In this document: positions 1 through 13,600 of the stretch, in pieces
Position numbering within the stretch: the stretch's first letter is position 1
Layout: each line of letters starts with the position of its first letter
Source of the DNA: Bolinopsis microptera
Lineage: Eukaryota; Ctenophora; Tentaculata; Lobata; Bolinopsidae
NCBI RefSeq assembly: GCF_026151205.1
Contig: NC_087084.1
Location: forward strand, 12,615,453 to 12,679,452
DNA length: 64,000 bases
Direction: 5' to 3'
Made by a program: the position numbers and the translations under genes
The notes under the pieces: generated by a model
What the model was told of the DNA's origin: nothing
What the model saw: the letters and a program-made list of their open reading frames with translations, nothing else
Database searches by the model: none

Positions 1-91
1 CAAACCGTTGGTTGAGTACACTAACCACTCACCCTAACCAGCAAACTAATAACCAAACAGACGAACTAACTTTCCAACACACCTTACAGGT

Positions 92-143
92 ATTTAGCTA
101 TTTGTTTTAGGGAAAGATTAGACTTGGGCGTTGTTCCTTAACT
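92..143 (+). repeat. Dispersed repeat A, copy 1
   Basis: About 50 bases containing TTTTAGGGAAAGATTAGACT recur almost unchanged at 6156-6203. Both copies sit in TRIP12 introns a short way past a donor site. Family unknown. Confidence 0.7.
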
Positions 144-171
144 TTTTTACAACTTTTATTCAATAACGCAC

Positions 172-353
172 CTGCTGTCTTGGCTGCTCAGCATGCCTGC
201 TACAGTACTAGATAACGGCAGTAACTCCGCAATACTCTTGATTGAGTCCGGACGGGAGTGGTATATTATCCGGAGCAGACAGTGAAGACACTTGTATCTC
301 ACGTTGGGAGTTGCGGTGCTGCGGTAAACTTCGAACAGGAGCAACAACATCGT
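172..353 (-). CDS. TRIP12: TRIP12 coding exon 19 (last in window)
   Basis: 182 bases, phase 0 in, phase 2 out, encoding [40 protein letters not shown] and [10 protein letters not shown]. Matches VLYEVYSSSAGPAVRHKCL and IASMLSSQDL. Donor GTGCGT. The gene continues beyond base 1. Confidence 0.94.
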
Positions 354-3300
354 CTGGACAATTAGCTTTGTTAGTTGTAAATAGAACAATTATAAATTAG
401 TCTTATGGTTTTGGTTGAACTATGGGAGAGGAGAAGGATGTGCCGGCACATTTTCGTACAAATCATGGGTTAGTAGTCATATTTCTGTCATATGATCGAT
501 CTTCAAAGAAGTGTTGAATAGATTGATAAAGAATAACCCGAACAAATGAGTCATGACCGAAGTCACGAGAATAGCTCATTAGATTATGAAATTGTGGCGC
601 GGGCAGCATGGAAAGGCGTGCGATTGTTGTCGGCCGCAAACTTTGCCTTCCTATGGCACCTAAAAACTAGCAATAGCTTTGAGATGAAAATAATCCGGGT
701 GTGGCAGTTGGTTACCAGAATCACGCAATTATAATGTGGTCAGAAGGTCCCTTACAAAGTCACTAAGTCTTAATGACCGCCATATCTTTATATCAAGTAT
801 AAGTGACCTCATTGAGTGCTAAATATTCACCAGAAATGTTTATTACGTAACTGACTGCTGGATCATGTTTGGACTTGCAACCTAAACTTACCTACCGCGC
901 AGTGAAGTGTACAATTACATAGAACGAAAGGTATAAGTAATGTGAGCTAATATAAAATGTAGGTAGGAAAAGTAATTAGTACACAGCTATCAGCTCAGTG
1001 TACAGTTATACAAGATCTCACTAACGTTATCAAAAGTTAAAGTATTAATAGTAACACTGAAACATTATACTTTAATAAAAATTAATCAATTAGCTTAATA
1101 ACTATGCCCTGTTACACTAATGCATCTGTATATCAGATTACAGATATCTAATAATTATCAAGTAATAGTAACACACACCTGACACAGCTCATCATAAAGG
1201 GCCGGTTCATCGTTCAACAAAGTAAGCCTACAATCCTCTTTATCCTTATCTTTACTGGCGGAGTGCAGTAACTCAGGGATAAACGTCTTCTTTCTGGACG
1301 TTGTAATGTCGTACAGTTCACCTGCAGACATTAGTTTGTGTCACGTGGTGTGATACAGTGCTCTGATTGGTTGGTTTAAGTCACGTGGTGTGAATACAGT
1401 CCTCTGATTGGTTGGTTTGTGTCACGTGGTGTGCAAAGTGTGTTCTGATTGGTTGGGGTGTCAGTTAAACACTGATTTATGTGGTGAAATGTTTAACTGG
1501 TTGTTAGAGGGCTGTTAACGTAACAACCGACAAATCAGCCGGCTATTAGCCGGTTAACAGCCGGTCGGCATTGTACCTATTTGCCTGTTTAAGTGATGAG
1601 TTAGTGTCATGTGGGAACGATCAACTAGCAGTAATGATTTAGAGACTTCTGGAAAATTCTGTCGAATTTAATAGACGTCTACATTAAAAAGACACCTCAC
1701 ACCTCAGTACACTTTTATTAGGGTTTCCCGTTGAAATTCTAGAAACTTCCAGAATGTTTTATCAGACAATTTAAAGTATAATGGTTCTAGACGAAATTTC
1801 ATGCTACGATTTGTACTTAGACAATTTACCATGTGAACTGAAAAAAAAAGATAGAGATTTTAGCAAGTATCAAAATATACTCGATAGGATTATTTAAATC
1901 AAATTAAGATGTATGTGTGTTTTCACTTGATTTGTGTGAATAAGTGAGAACCTGAATCATTAAAATCGTCAGAGAGGTAGTTTAAAATATCATCGCACGA
2001 AATATTATCATTAGTGACGTCATCATTAGTGACGTCATCATTAGTGACGTCATCATTAGTGACGTCATCACCGCTGTGATAGGAGTTGGTATCGTGTTGT
2101 GAGTGAGGTGAGGTGTTGTCCACTGGGCCTGTGGGATAAGTGTCACGTGATGTGAATGCAGGGTTTTAATTGGTTAATTTGGAACACGTGATGCTAAGTG
2201 CTGTTTCTTATTGGTTTGTAGATGATTCACATTAACTCATGGTTTCAACTAATTAGGAGATTTTCCTAATTTTGTGGTCAGTGAATCCAAAATCTATGAT
2301 CAAAAGTGCGTAAAAAATGTTTGTCCCCATACCAGTTTCTTCATTCTCCATTTTCATGGTGCTGAGATCGAGGGTAAAATCAGAAGCAACGTTTGAGTTT
2401 ATCTTCATAGCCAGCACAACGTCAGTCTCACCTGTTCAGTTTATTGTTTTAAAGATCTCATTGTAATGGAATTCACAACGTTCTATATAAAGAGGTTTTC
2501 AGGAATTCAGAAAGTTTCAGTAATGTGATAAATATAGTCAGGATCTTACTTTTCCGCAGAAATAACTTGTTATTAGTTAATAATAGTTAATAACTTGTTA
2601 TTATCAACAATGGGTTACCATTCATACGAATCTGGAATGTTCTAACCAACAAAAAGGATTTTCTGCATACCTGAATCACAGCTAGAACTAACGATCTTGT
2701 TCTCTTGTTTGCTGAAGCTCTGCCAAGAATCGTGGTCACGTGAGCTATCTCGGTAGAACCACTGTCTGTGTTTCTCTTCATCATTCCCACTTATCAGGTT
2801 ATCCACGCTATAGGGAAAAAGGCTGGATATTGTTATTTAGCTGATAACGCTGGTGTTTATCATTTAACGATTGTCTAGTCTATGACTCTATGACGCACGT
2901 CGCATATTACAAATCTTTTATATAGCATTTTGTATAGAGTCTGGCATCAACCAACACGCTCATAATGTCAACTTCTAGACCTCATATTAGTTCTATCACT
3001 ATTATCAGCAAATCTTCCTCCCCCGGCCCCCTTAGTCTCCCCCATCCTACCCTTAATTTCCCCACCCTACCCCCTCCCAATCCCCATCCTACCCCTCATA
3101 ATAAGTAGGATGGGGTGGGGAAGGGGGTAGTTTCCCCATCCAACCCCCTTATAATAAGTAGGATGGGGATTGGGGGCCCTTATTTTCCACTCTGCAGTCT
3201 CCCCCTAAGTCTTAGTAACTCACGAGAAAACTCCGTATTTAGGGAGCTGTGGAAGAAGTTCCGCACAAAGACAGAGAATCTCAAAGAGTTCGTTAGAAGA

Positions 3301-6300
3301 GCGGTGTAGTAGGGTAGGGGTGAGTCCTATCTCTACTGGGGTCTTGTTACCCACTAGTAGCGACCTTATTGTACCACTCGCATCTGTTAGCAAGGTTACA
3401 GTTACAGTTACAGTTACAATTACATTCTTACAAATGCATCGTTACAATTACAATAATTACGATAATAACATAGTATAATCGTATAATGTTGTTATTGCAT
3501 AATTTATTGTAAATATAATATATGTTTCAGAATGATGTAATGTAACGTGATGGAAGTATTTTAAACGGGCATATCCTGTCCAAACCCAAGATGCACTACA
3601 TGAAGAATTCGTTGTAACTTTGTTTGAAAAACATTAATAGTTACAACTACATTATATTGTATCGATATCGTCGTTCTAGAGAAGACGACAGTAAGAGTTA
3701 TCAATTAGGACAAAGTGGACAATGAATAAACCGCTTTAACAATAAGGGCATAGTGCGATAGTCAATACACCTTAACCTTAGTGAGATACACCGTAACCAT
3801 GGTGAGATACACCGTAACCATGCTAAGATACACCGTAACCATGGTAACGTTCACTAGTGGAAACAAACCTTGTTTGATGAACTCGGTAGCAAGACTGGTA
3901 CAATACTGGAACACAGTAGACAGTATACGCAGCACCATTGTGAATACGTTGGTTGTCATCACTGAGGCTGAACCCACTAACAATAGCTGAAATATTGGGA
4001 GGTTACTATCGTGAGGCTTTCAAAAGAAAGTGACAAGATAAAATATTAAAATGCTCTTCCTCTTCACTTGACGTGTTTAAGATTCGTTCACCACGACGGT
4101 GACTGGTTAATACTACATATTTCCCCACACTCTCATTTGGGACTCTATCTTTAGATATTAAAACTGTCATAATTGACACCAAGCGATAAAAATAGTCTCT
4201 GACAGATTACATGTTACTACTGTGTCAAGAATTAAATTAATATTCTCCTTTGGTTGAACTCAATTTGCTTGTTCAACTAAATTCTACTTATTGTACAAAA
4301 CTTTTGTCACATTCATAAATATATTTGAGAACTAAATAGCTTTATTGTTGGTAGCTACTAAATCTTATAACAATATCTCGTACAGTGCCAGATCACAATA
4401 TTAAAGAATCTAAACAATCCAACCACTGCACAGTACAGTTGAAAAGCACCGTCATTAGCTCTAATTAGCTGTAATTATAAGATCTAAAGATAATTATGTA
4501 ATTATAATTATCAGAACAGGTAAAGTGTTAATGACACATCTTTACCTCAGTAAATACGGGAGATGTTATTAAGTGCTTAATATTCAATAAGAAATGCACA
4601 GAACACGTGTAGAACGTTAGAATGGGTTATCCAGTCAGCTAGAGCCACCAATTAGACAAAATGTAAGAATATATGCAATTAGAGCAATTACATTGGAATA
4701 ATATGCAATTAGATACAGCGAGGGCACGTGAAGTGAGTAATAGAGCGGATATATATAAACGATATACTTAGTATACCATGTGAGCGGAACATGCTATTTA
4801 ACATGCGGAACATGCTATTTAACATGTAATGCTATTTAACAACTACTTAACTTACATAAGCACACAGCCTTACTTTAGGATACCATTTATCCAACACAGC
4901 CTTACTTTAGGATACCATTTAACCAACACAGTCTTACTTTAGGATACCATTTAACCAACACAGTCTTACTTTAGGATACCATTTAACCAACACAGTCTTA
5001 CTTTAGGATACCATTTAACCAACACAGTCTTACTTTAGGATACCATTTAACCAACACAGTCTTACTTTAGGATACCATTTAACCAACACAGCCTTACTTT
5101 AGGATACCATTTAACCAACACAGTCTTACTTTAGGATACCATTTAACCAACACAGTCTTACTTTAGGATACCATTTAACCAACACAGTCTTACTTTAGGA
5201 TACCATTTAACCAACACAGTCTTACTTTAGGATACCATTTAACCAACACAGTCTTACTTTAGGATACCATTTAACCAACACAGTCTTACTTTAGGATACC
5301 ATTTAACCAACACAGTCTTACTTTAGGATACCATTTAACCAACACAGTCTTACTTTAGGATACCATTTAACCAACACAGTCTTACTTTAGGATACCATTT
5401 AACCAACACAGTCTTACTTTAGGATACCATTTAACCAACACAGTCTTACTTTAGGATACCATTTATCCAACACAGCCTTACTTTAGGATACCATTTAACC
5501 AACACAGCCTTACTTTAGGATACCATTTAACCAACACAGTCTTACTTTTATGATGAAATAACTAACTACAAATCTTTACTTACAATCCTGAATCTAACTT
5601 ATAGTACATTGTCAGAAGAACGATTTATAGTAAATTATAATGGAAATCACAGTAATGAGTGATCGATATAATACGAATATTAACATCAGGAAGATTAAAT
5701 TCCTCCTTCTCATTCTCATATTTTATTTGAATGTTGGGTTCTTTACATATTTCTTTTCACACAACTGAGTCTAAGTTTCACTTAATCAGCAGTGTTGTGA
5801 ACACCATATTTTATTACTATTTAACCACTATCTCTCAGCACAATTGCTCAGTTGAAGATGAAAATATTACTGGGTGGCAATTTGTACAGTGATTAGACCA
5901 AAGTTACAATTCTGGCGCTGTGCCAAGTTATCGCCCTGGCTATGTGCCCTGTCAAGTGCTATTTAATCTTATTGTTATACGACAGTAAGACTGACACTTG
6001 TAAGCTTATTGCAAGGAGGTGTTAGGATAGTTTATATTTATACGTAAATCTATAATAATATATGTATACATAATTATAGTAAGGATATCAATTAGAGAGA
6101 CAAAAAAAGTGCACCTTTATGAGATATTGGCAGAAATTACGATGAAGTTTTGATATTTATTTATTTGTTTTAGGGAAAGATTAGACTTGGGCGTTGTTTT
6201 TAACTATCCCTTGTTTAGAACTTTTATTTACTAATCTTTAAGTACAAAAATATAAAGATAAGAAGAAAGAGGGTAATGATGCGAAATGAAAATTAAACAT

Positions 6301-9300
6301 ACCTGCTGAAGATTAGTGATGAGACCGTCCTTGCAGAGTTCCATCAACATGACGGGGCTAGTTTTAAGTTGCTCAACCAGTCTGGAGAATGTCAAACAGC
6401 AACTTTCCAGCAACTTCTTATCCTGTTATGGTAGTTTGTGGTGCAGAAAGTGAAACAGAAAGTGAAACAGAATGTGAAACATAACAAGGATCAGTTCACT
6501 TACCAACTTAATTTTCAAAAGTTTAAACTTTTCCAAGTCCTAATCTCAAACTTGCAGCTGTTATGTCAGCGAGACTTCCTTAACATTTAACAGTTAAAAC
6601 TAACCTGAGTATTTAGTTTCGAGATAAGGACAGGTATTGACTCCATGAAGAGGTGCCCATCATTGGAGGTCACTACTTGACAACAGTTAGCTGTGATGTT
6701 AAGTGCACTGCGCTGAGCATTTAGCGAGAAGAAGTCAATAAAACAAAGACACGCCGACAAGCCACCCTGGAGAGAGAGAGCTTACTTTCATTATATTATA
6801 TATCATTTAATATATATTATACATTATATCTGGGGGAGAGCTTCATTACTTTCATTATATTTATTACAATATATTATATATCATAATATATATTATAGAT
6901 TATACTATATTATATCATGATGATACTACCACAAGATATGATGTAACACAATTGAAATAGCACCTACAAACTCATAGTTACATTCTAATGAATAACCTAC
7001 CCTAACTCACATGATTAAACCGTGTATTTGTAGTTTAAATGCGCTATATAAGTTACAACTATAATGTGTAGTGTAATGTGAATATTATGACCAATTAACT
7101 AATTAATTAATTGTTATTAACTAATTAATGTACTTACAGAGTGGAGAATACTCTTAGCGTGTTTCTTGCTTAGCATATCCAGGGCTGCTAGTGCTTGTTC
7201 CGCCACGTCCATACACTGGATACTCTTCAGCTGAGAGGGATATATTATTAACTAATTAGTTAATTAACTAATTAATTAATTAGTTAATTGGGTTATAGAT
7301 TTAAAGTTGCATGTGAACGTTTACCCGACAGTTAGTAGTAAGCAGAATTTCAGGGCAGCCGGTAAGTGGCATAAGGCAAATCCGCTCCCTCACTCAACAG
7401 CCGCTATAATAAAAGCAGCAGGGGAGCAGGCCACTAATTAAACCACCAATTGAACCACTGACCGTATAAGCCGATCTAAAAAACTTAAGCTTCGTCAGCG
7501 TTTTGTCGGCACTATACCGAATAACCAGTCCCATTACTTTTACTATACCGTGTTCATGATTTAGTGATTCGGAACTTCCAAACACACAATTTTAAAACCG
7601 TGAAAATGTGTAACAAAATCATATTTATATTTAGTACATTTTGTGAAAAAGCGTGTACAATTCCGTCCATCAGACCCACAGCCACACGTCATTCTGAACT
7701 TCCAGTCACGATATGAATTATGTATAACCTACAAGGCGCCGTTATAGAACTACACTCTACACTCTACATTGTGCAGCTATATACTCTACAGCTCAATTAC
7801 AACACAATATATAACTGGTACTGCAGTGGTACACTCTGATCTTACTGCCGCTAACTCGAGTCACGAGAATAAGAACATCGTGATATCAGATACAAGGTAT
7901 GTGACCTGGGTTCCTAGAAATCACGTACATATGACAGATTATCTGTTCTTAAAATGGGGTAAATATTTCGACAAGAATTAGAGTCTGTGGCTGTGCGATA
8001 AAATGTGATCATTAATTGATGCATAATGTGAGAAGCACACAATATTCTGGGCAGAATTTAGATTGAGACAACAAAATTTATTAGAATTTTGAGTATCTGG
8101 TATTTGGTATGTGCGTTCACAATATAGTTCTGATATTTCGATAAACATTAAAAACAGTACTTAAACACTACCTACAACAAAAAAAGTGGACAATTTTTGA
8201 TCAGTCTAAAGTGAAAGTGAAAGGTTACCTTAAGAAGTAAAAAGTGAAAGTGTACCTTAAGACGTAGAAAGTGAAAGTGTACCTTAAGAAGTAAAAAGTG
8301 AAAGTGTACCTTAAGAAGTAGAAAGTGAAAGTATACCTTAAGAAGTAGATGGGGTATCGCCTCCACAACATAGCTAGTAGAACGGGGCAAACTCTCCATA
8401 ATATAGGTCAGTGCACGACACGCCTGAAACAGACACCGTGTTAAAATAGCAAATTTATAGTATTTATAACTGCGACAACTATTAATTAAACGACAATTAA
8501 ATTAGACGCTGAGAACTAGCAAGAAAGAGAAAGAGAAAGAGAAAGTACCTGCAACATAAGGTGCATGTTGTCTTCAGCGCTGAGAAGGTTTATCAGCAGG
8601 GGAACGGACTGTCGGACAGGGAATCCAGCTAGTGTCTCTTCATTTCCCATCACAAGCATCTGCACAAGTTATAAATATTAGTGGTTCAAACTTTCAACTT
8701 CGAAGCCTTAAAATGTTTACTGATCAATAGTATTATATTGTATTGATCGAAAATTGAAGCGAAAATGAGAATAAATTAAAGCGAAAATGAGAATACATTT
8801 TTTAAAATGAGAATAAATTTAAGTGAAATCGAGAATAAAAGGTACGTCACCTGACAGAGTTCAACACAAGCATCAAGTTGTTGAGCCTCCTGTTTACTCT
8901 GAAGTTTACCAAGAAGCTGCTGCGCGTGGGACATGGTAGAGCTGCTCCGGTTAAGGAATAAGTGCATACGTGAGCCAAATGAGGTGAGCACGTGCGGGGG
9001 TACTCCGCGCGCTTCCAGCAGATCTTAGGGAAACGAGGGGTGAATAAAGGGTGTTTTTAATATTATATAAATCATTGAGGAGATATGTTAGAACACAGTT
9101 ACACGGTTAAGCCTCGTCTCAAACATTTATTTAGCTTTAGTAAGGCTCAGTTACTGATTTTGATACAGCTGTAAACAGTTTATTTAATTCAATGAATGAA
9201 CAAATAACTTAAAAAACAGATCATAAAATTAGACGGATTGGAAACGGAATGGTTTAAAAATTCCTCATTGGGAGAGTTTTGGCGAGGGGGGGGGGGGGGG

Positions 9301-10441
9301 GGGGGGGGGGTGGGGGTAATCCCTTGATACGCCCATTTGACCAAAAGTTAAGGAATAAATGGGCAAAATGTGCATCATTTTTATCACTTTTCGGTCAAAA
9401 TCGTAAAATAAATATTCCTGATACCATACTCAAACTCTTTGAGCTGAAATATAGCTATACTTACTAATTATAGGACGGTGATATTTATTTTTAAAAGTTT
9501 TCTAGCTGTTTTTAAGCCCATGCCCCTTTCACTACAAGTTGGGGAATAAAATATGGGCAATTCATCAACACGTTGAATTATGAAAGAGAAGGAGTGTACA
9601 AGTTATCAAAATAAGAACAAGTTATTGTAACCGTACGCTGAGTTACATGCCGTGAGGGCGTGGCTACTTAGAGCTCCGTATATATTGTAACTTTTATATT
9701 ATGTTAGTTTTGATATACCATTGATTATATTGAGAATTGTGTAAATGTCAGTTCTTAGAAATTGTGCTTACACGAAGCAACACGGACGGGCGCCTTATTT
9801 GTAGGGTAGAGGTAAAAAAGTTACAAATTCAGTGATAATAGCTGAATTGTTAACTGACTCTGTAATCTTGCTATGTCGTCCTCGGGGTTGTTCATATTGT
9901 CGTCAGAAGATTCAGCGGGGTTTGTGGTGGACATGGCACTTGTTCCTGCAGATGATCCTGAGGCGATTTTCAACTGTTATGCATACATACATACATACAT
10001 ACATACATACATACATACATACATACATACATACATACATACATACATACATACATACATACATACATACATACATACATACATACATACATACATACAT
10101 ACATACATACATACATACATACATACATACATACATACATAGTACATACATAGTACATACATAGTACATACATAGTACATACATAGTACATACATAGTAC
10201 ATACATAGTACATACATAGTACATACATAGTACATACATAGTACATACATACATACATACATACATAGTACATACATAGTACATACATAGTACATACATA
10301 GTACATACATAGTACATACAATATAAATATACATACATACATAGTACATACATAGCATAGTACATACATAGTACATACATAGTACATACATAGTACATAC
10401 ATAGTACATACAGACATACAGACATACAGACATACAGACAT

Positions 10442-10516
<75 letters not shown>

Positions 10517-10527
10517 GGCAGGCAGGC

Positions 10528-10619
<92 letters not shown>

Positions 10620-13600
10620 TGACAGACAGACAGACAGACAGACTGACAGACAGACAGTGCTTAGTACCTGCATCTGGTTCTGCTTTGAGTGTGGAGGAAC
10701 GGGAGGGGGAGGCTGACTGGGACGGGTCCGAGCTCAGTGACTTGTTAACGTTACCCAGAGTGCTTCCTAATCAGTTAATTAGTCGTTCGTTAAATTGTCA
10801 ATTAATTAGTTAATTAATTACATAGTCAGGTAATAAACTGTAATAAAATAATTGTTCAGTACATAGTTAGATAGTTCATGAATTATTCATCAAAACGTCG
10901 AAGCCCTTCTGAAATTAACTAATTACATGCTAGTTTCTCTAAAATGGTTTATATATTGTATATATAGTTTCTCTAAAATAGGTAACGGACGAGGGGTAGA
11001 AGAGGAACAAATGGAATTAAAAGTCGTCGTTTTGTTAAGTCCGACATAATTATAATGGAAGAATTAATACCCACTAATACGATTCTTTAATTTAAAATGA
11101 CCTTGCAACAAAATTTAGCTCAATGATTGGGAGATTAGGAGATATTACCAGTACACCACTACCACACTCCCCAAATTTATTCATTTTGCCATCAATAGAC
11201 AATGATTCGGCAAATTGTCTGTCTCTCAATAATTAGAAAACTGGCATATCTCAGTGGTAAATCTGACGTGTAATTAAACCAAGGAATAGTAGCAAGATCA
11301 GTATAGTGGCAACAACAGTTTGGCAGAACTCACGAGATCAAAGGAATCAACGAACTGTGTTCACACACACACATTGTGGCAGCGGACAACGTATCGATAC
11401 TAAACGGACAACATGTTATCAGCGCCAGCGGCTACACAAGTTTAATATATTGGAGTGTGGTTTTATGTTCTGTGATAAACTGATTACGTGTTGTTGTTAT
11501 TGTGGCGACTGGCGTGTGAATAAAACATTGAAACCTCCCCCCTCCCCCCCCCCCCCCCCCCCCCCCCCAGTGCAGCCCCCGAGCAAAGTTAGAACCTGAC
11601 AAAAAACTTAAAACAGGAATTTTCGGAGAGCATGGCACGCCTTTATTGAAAGCATGCATGATGCAACTTTTGTGCGATAAAACTCTTCGAATTAAGAACT
11701 CGTGAACAATTTTCCGTGGATCTACAGGATGTGTGTAGATCATGATCAAGGTCTGTAGCTGTATAACACTGAAGTAGGATAGTATCTAGATACTGCTCTC
11801 TATTTAGTGTTCTACAAATATCACGTCAGAAGCCCAACAAACTAGAGCTGCAGGATATCTAACTCCTTCAAGTGTTTCAGAGTCTCTTAAGTGACGTTAA
11901 ATTAAATCATCAGCAGAATAATATGATCATACACGTGACACTCAGCTGACAACAACAACAACAAATCTAGTAAAATCCCCTGGACCCCCCCCCCCCCCAC
12001 TCTTCTCAACATAAACAAAAACATATCACTTATCGTACATGTGAACTAAAACGAGCCTGTAGGGTGATTTATCCACTTTGATTTATCCACTTTGTAACTG
12101 GACATTTTTGGACTTTAAAGACACAATAATGTTGTTTTACATTACAGTACACCAGGGAGGGTGGGACAGTACTAACTGGTAGGATGTGAACATGTGTAAC
12201 TTGCAGTCGCTACTAGTGGGGTGTGTGACAAGCCCGGATATCTCAGAAACATAAGACTACTGCTCACTAGTGGGTGACAAACCCGGATATGTCAGACACA
12301 TGAGACTACTTGTAGTGCTCACATCTTGTTAACACTTTTCCGGTAAGTAACGTGGTACACTGTATACATGCTAATCAGGATACATCTCTTACACCATGAT
12401 TATATCATCAGCTTTAAATCCTTCTTTGAAGATTAATAATGTATTCTTCAAGTCTCCAAAACCGACATTTGTAATCTACAAACTGTTCGACAGCAATAAA
12501 CAGAGGATGGCTACAATTACGTAATGTTGCTCATATTTTTCCGTATCAAGCAACTACACTCCACTCTCTGCAATGTACCTCCACAGCTCAACACAGCTTT
12601 AATTATGGTACACCTTGTATCTAACTTCTTGATAATTAGACCACGTGTGTTATCAATGATCACGTGCCTTATCAATGATCACGTGCCTTATCAATGATCA
12701 CGTGCCTTATCAGTGATCACGTGTTCATTGAATGGAGCAGGACCCTTATATAGTCGGAGGCGTGCGAGAGTTTCGTTACAAAGAACATGTGAGAACTGAG
12801 AAGGAGCCAGGAATAAGGCACGAGGCCCTGGCTGAACCCTGTGAGGGTGTTGGAACATTGTGTAACATTCCAGCAGATACTGGGTGTAGTTCTGAGCTAT
12901 TGTCATGTGGCAGGATGTAATAACTGTAACCAACATGATCTACTGCACAAATAATCGGCTGTTAAAGTTTGGAAATTTGGCAGTGAAAACAAGTATCAAG
13001 TATGATTGATATTAGATTTCTTTACACAAGATTGGTACAGAGACCAATACAAAGGGTTTGCTCGTGGCATAATCAACTTAATAACACCAGAATGTGTGTG
13101 TGTCTGTGTGTCTGTCTGTGTGTCTGTCTGTCTGTGTGTAATTTCCGAACGGTTATACAAAAAAAAACGGTAATAGTTACGGGACTGGTTTTTTCGGTAT
13201 AGTGCTGACAAAACTCTGACGAAGCCCATAAGCAAATTTTATAAAAATCGGCCGGTGGTAAGTGGTTTAATTGATGATTTTGTTCCAGAAATGTGACATA
13301 AATGGATGGGAGAGAGAACGAGGAGGATAACATGTACCGTAATTAGTTTAGCCCCACGTAATACTATAAGCTTAGAGCTCACTCTTGCGGCCGCTTTGTT
13401 TCAACTGTAGGGAGATTTCATACTTTCATAAGACAGCGTTATGCGTGATATCAAAAATATAATGCGGTTGTATACTTTTACATTGCAACTGTGACAGTAA
13501 AGTCCCGGCCGAAGGCACGGGTTACACTAGTTTTTTATACAGCCGTGCGAAATAGCGTGACAAGAACTAAGAACTTTTTAAGAAAATGAGCTGCGCTGTA

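Noticed and set aside
4862-5550. CRISPR-like array
   Set aside because: Units are directly adjacent with no spacers, and the DNA is eukaryotic.
9912-10673. Long open frames (up to 253 codons) such as SVCLSVCL and YVCMYVCM
   Set aside because: They arise wholly from ACAT/ACAG microsatellites, except for the real TRIP12 exon 6 sequence at one end.
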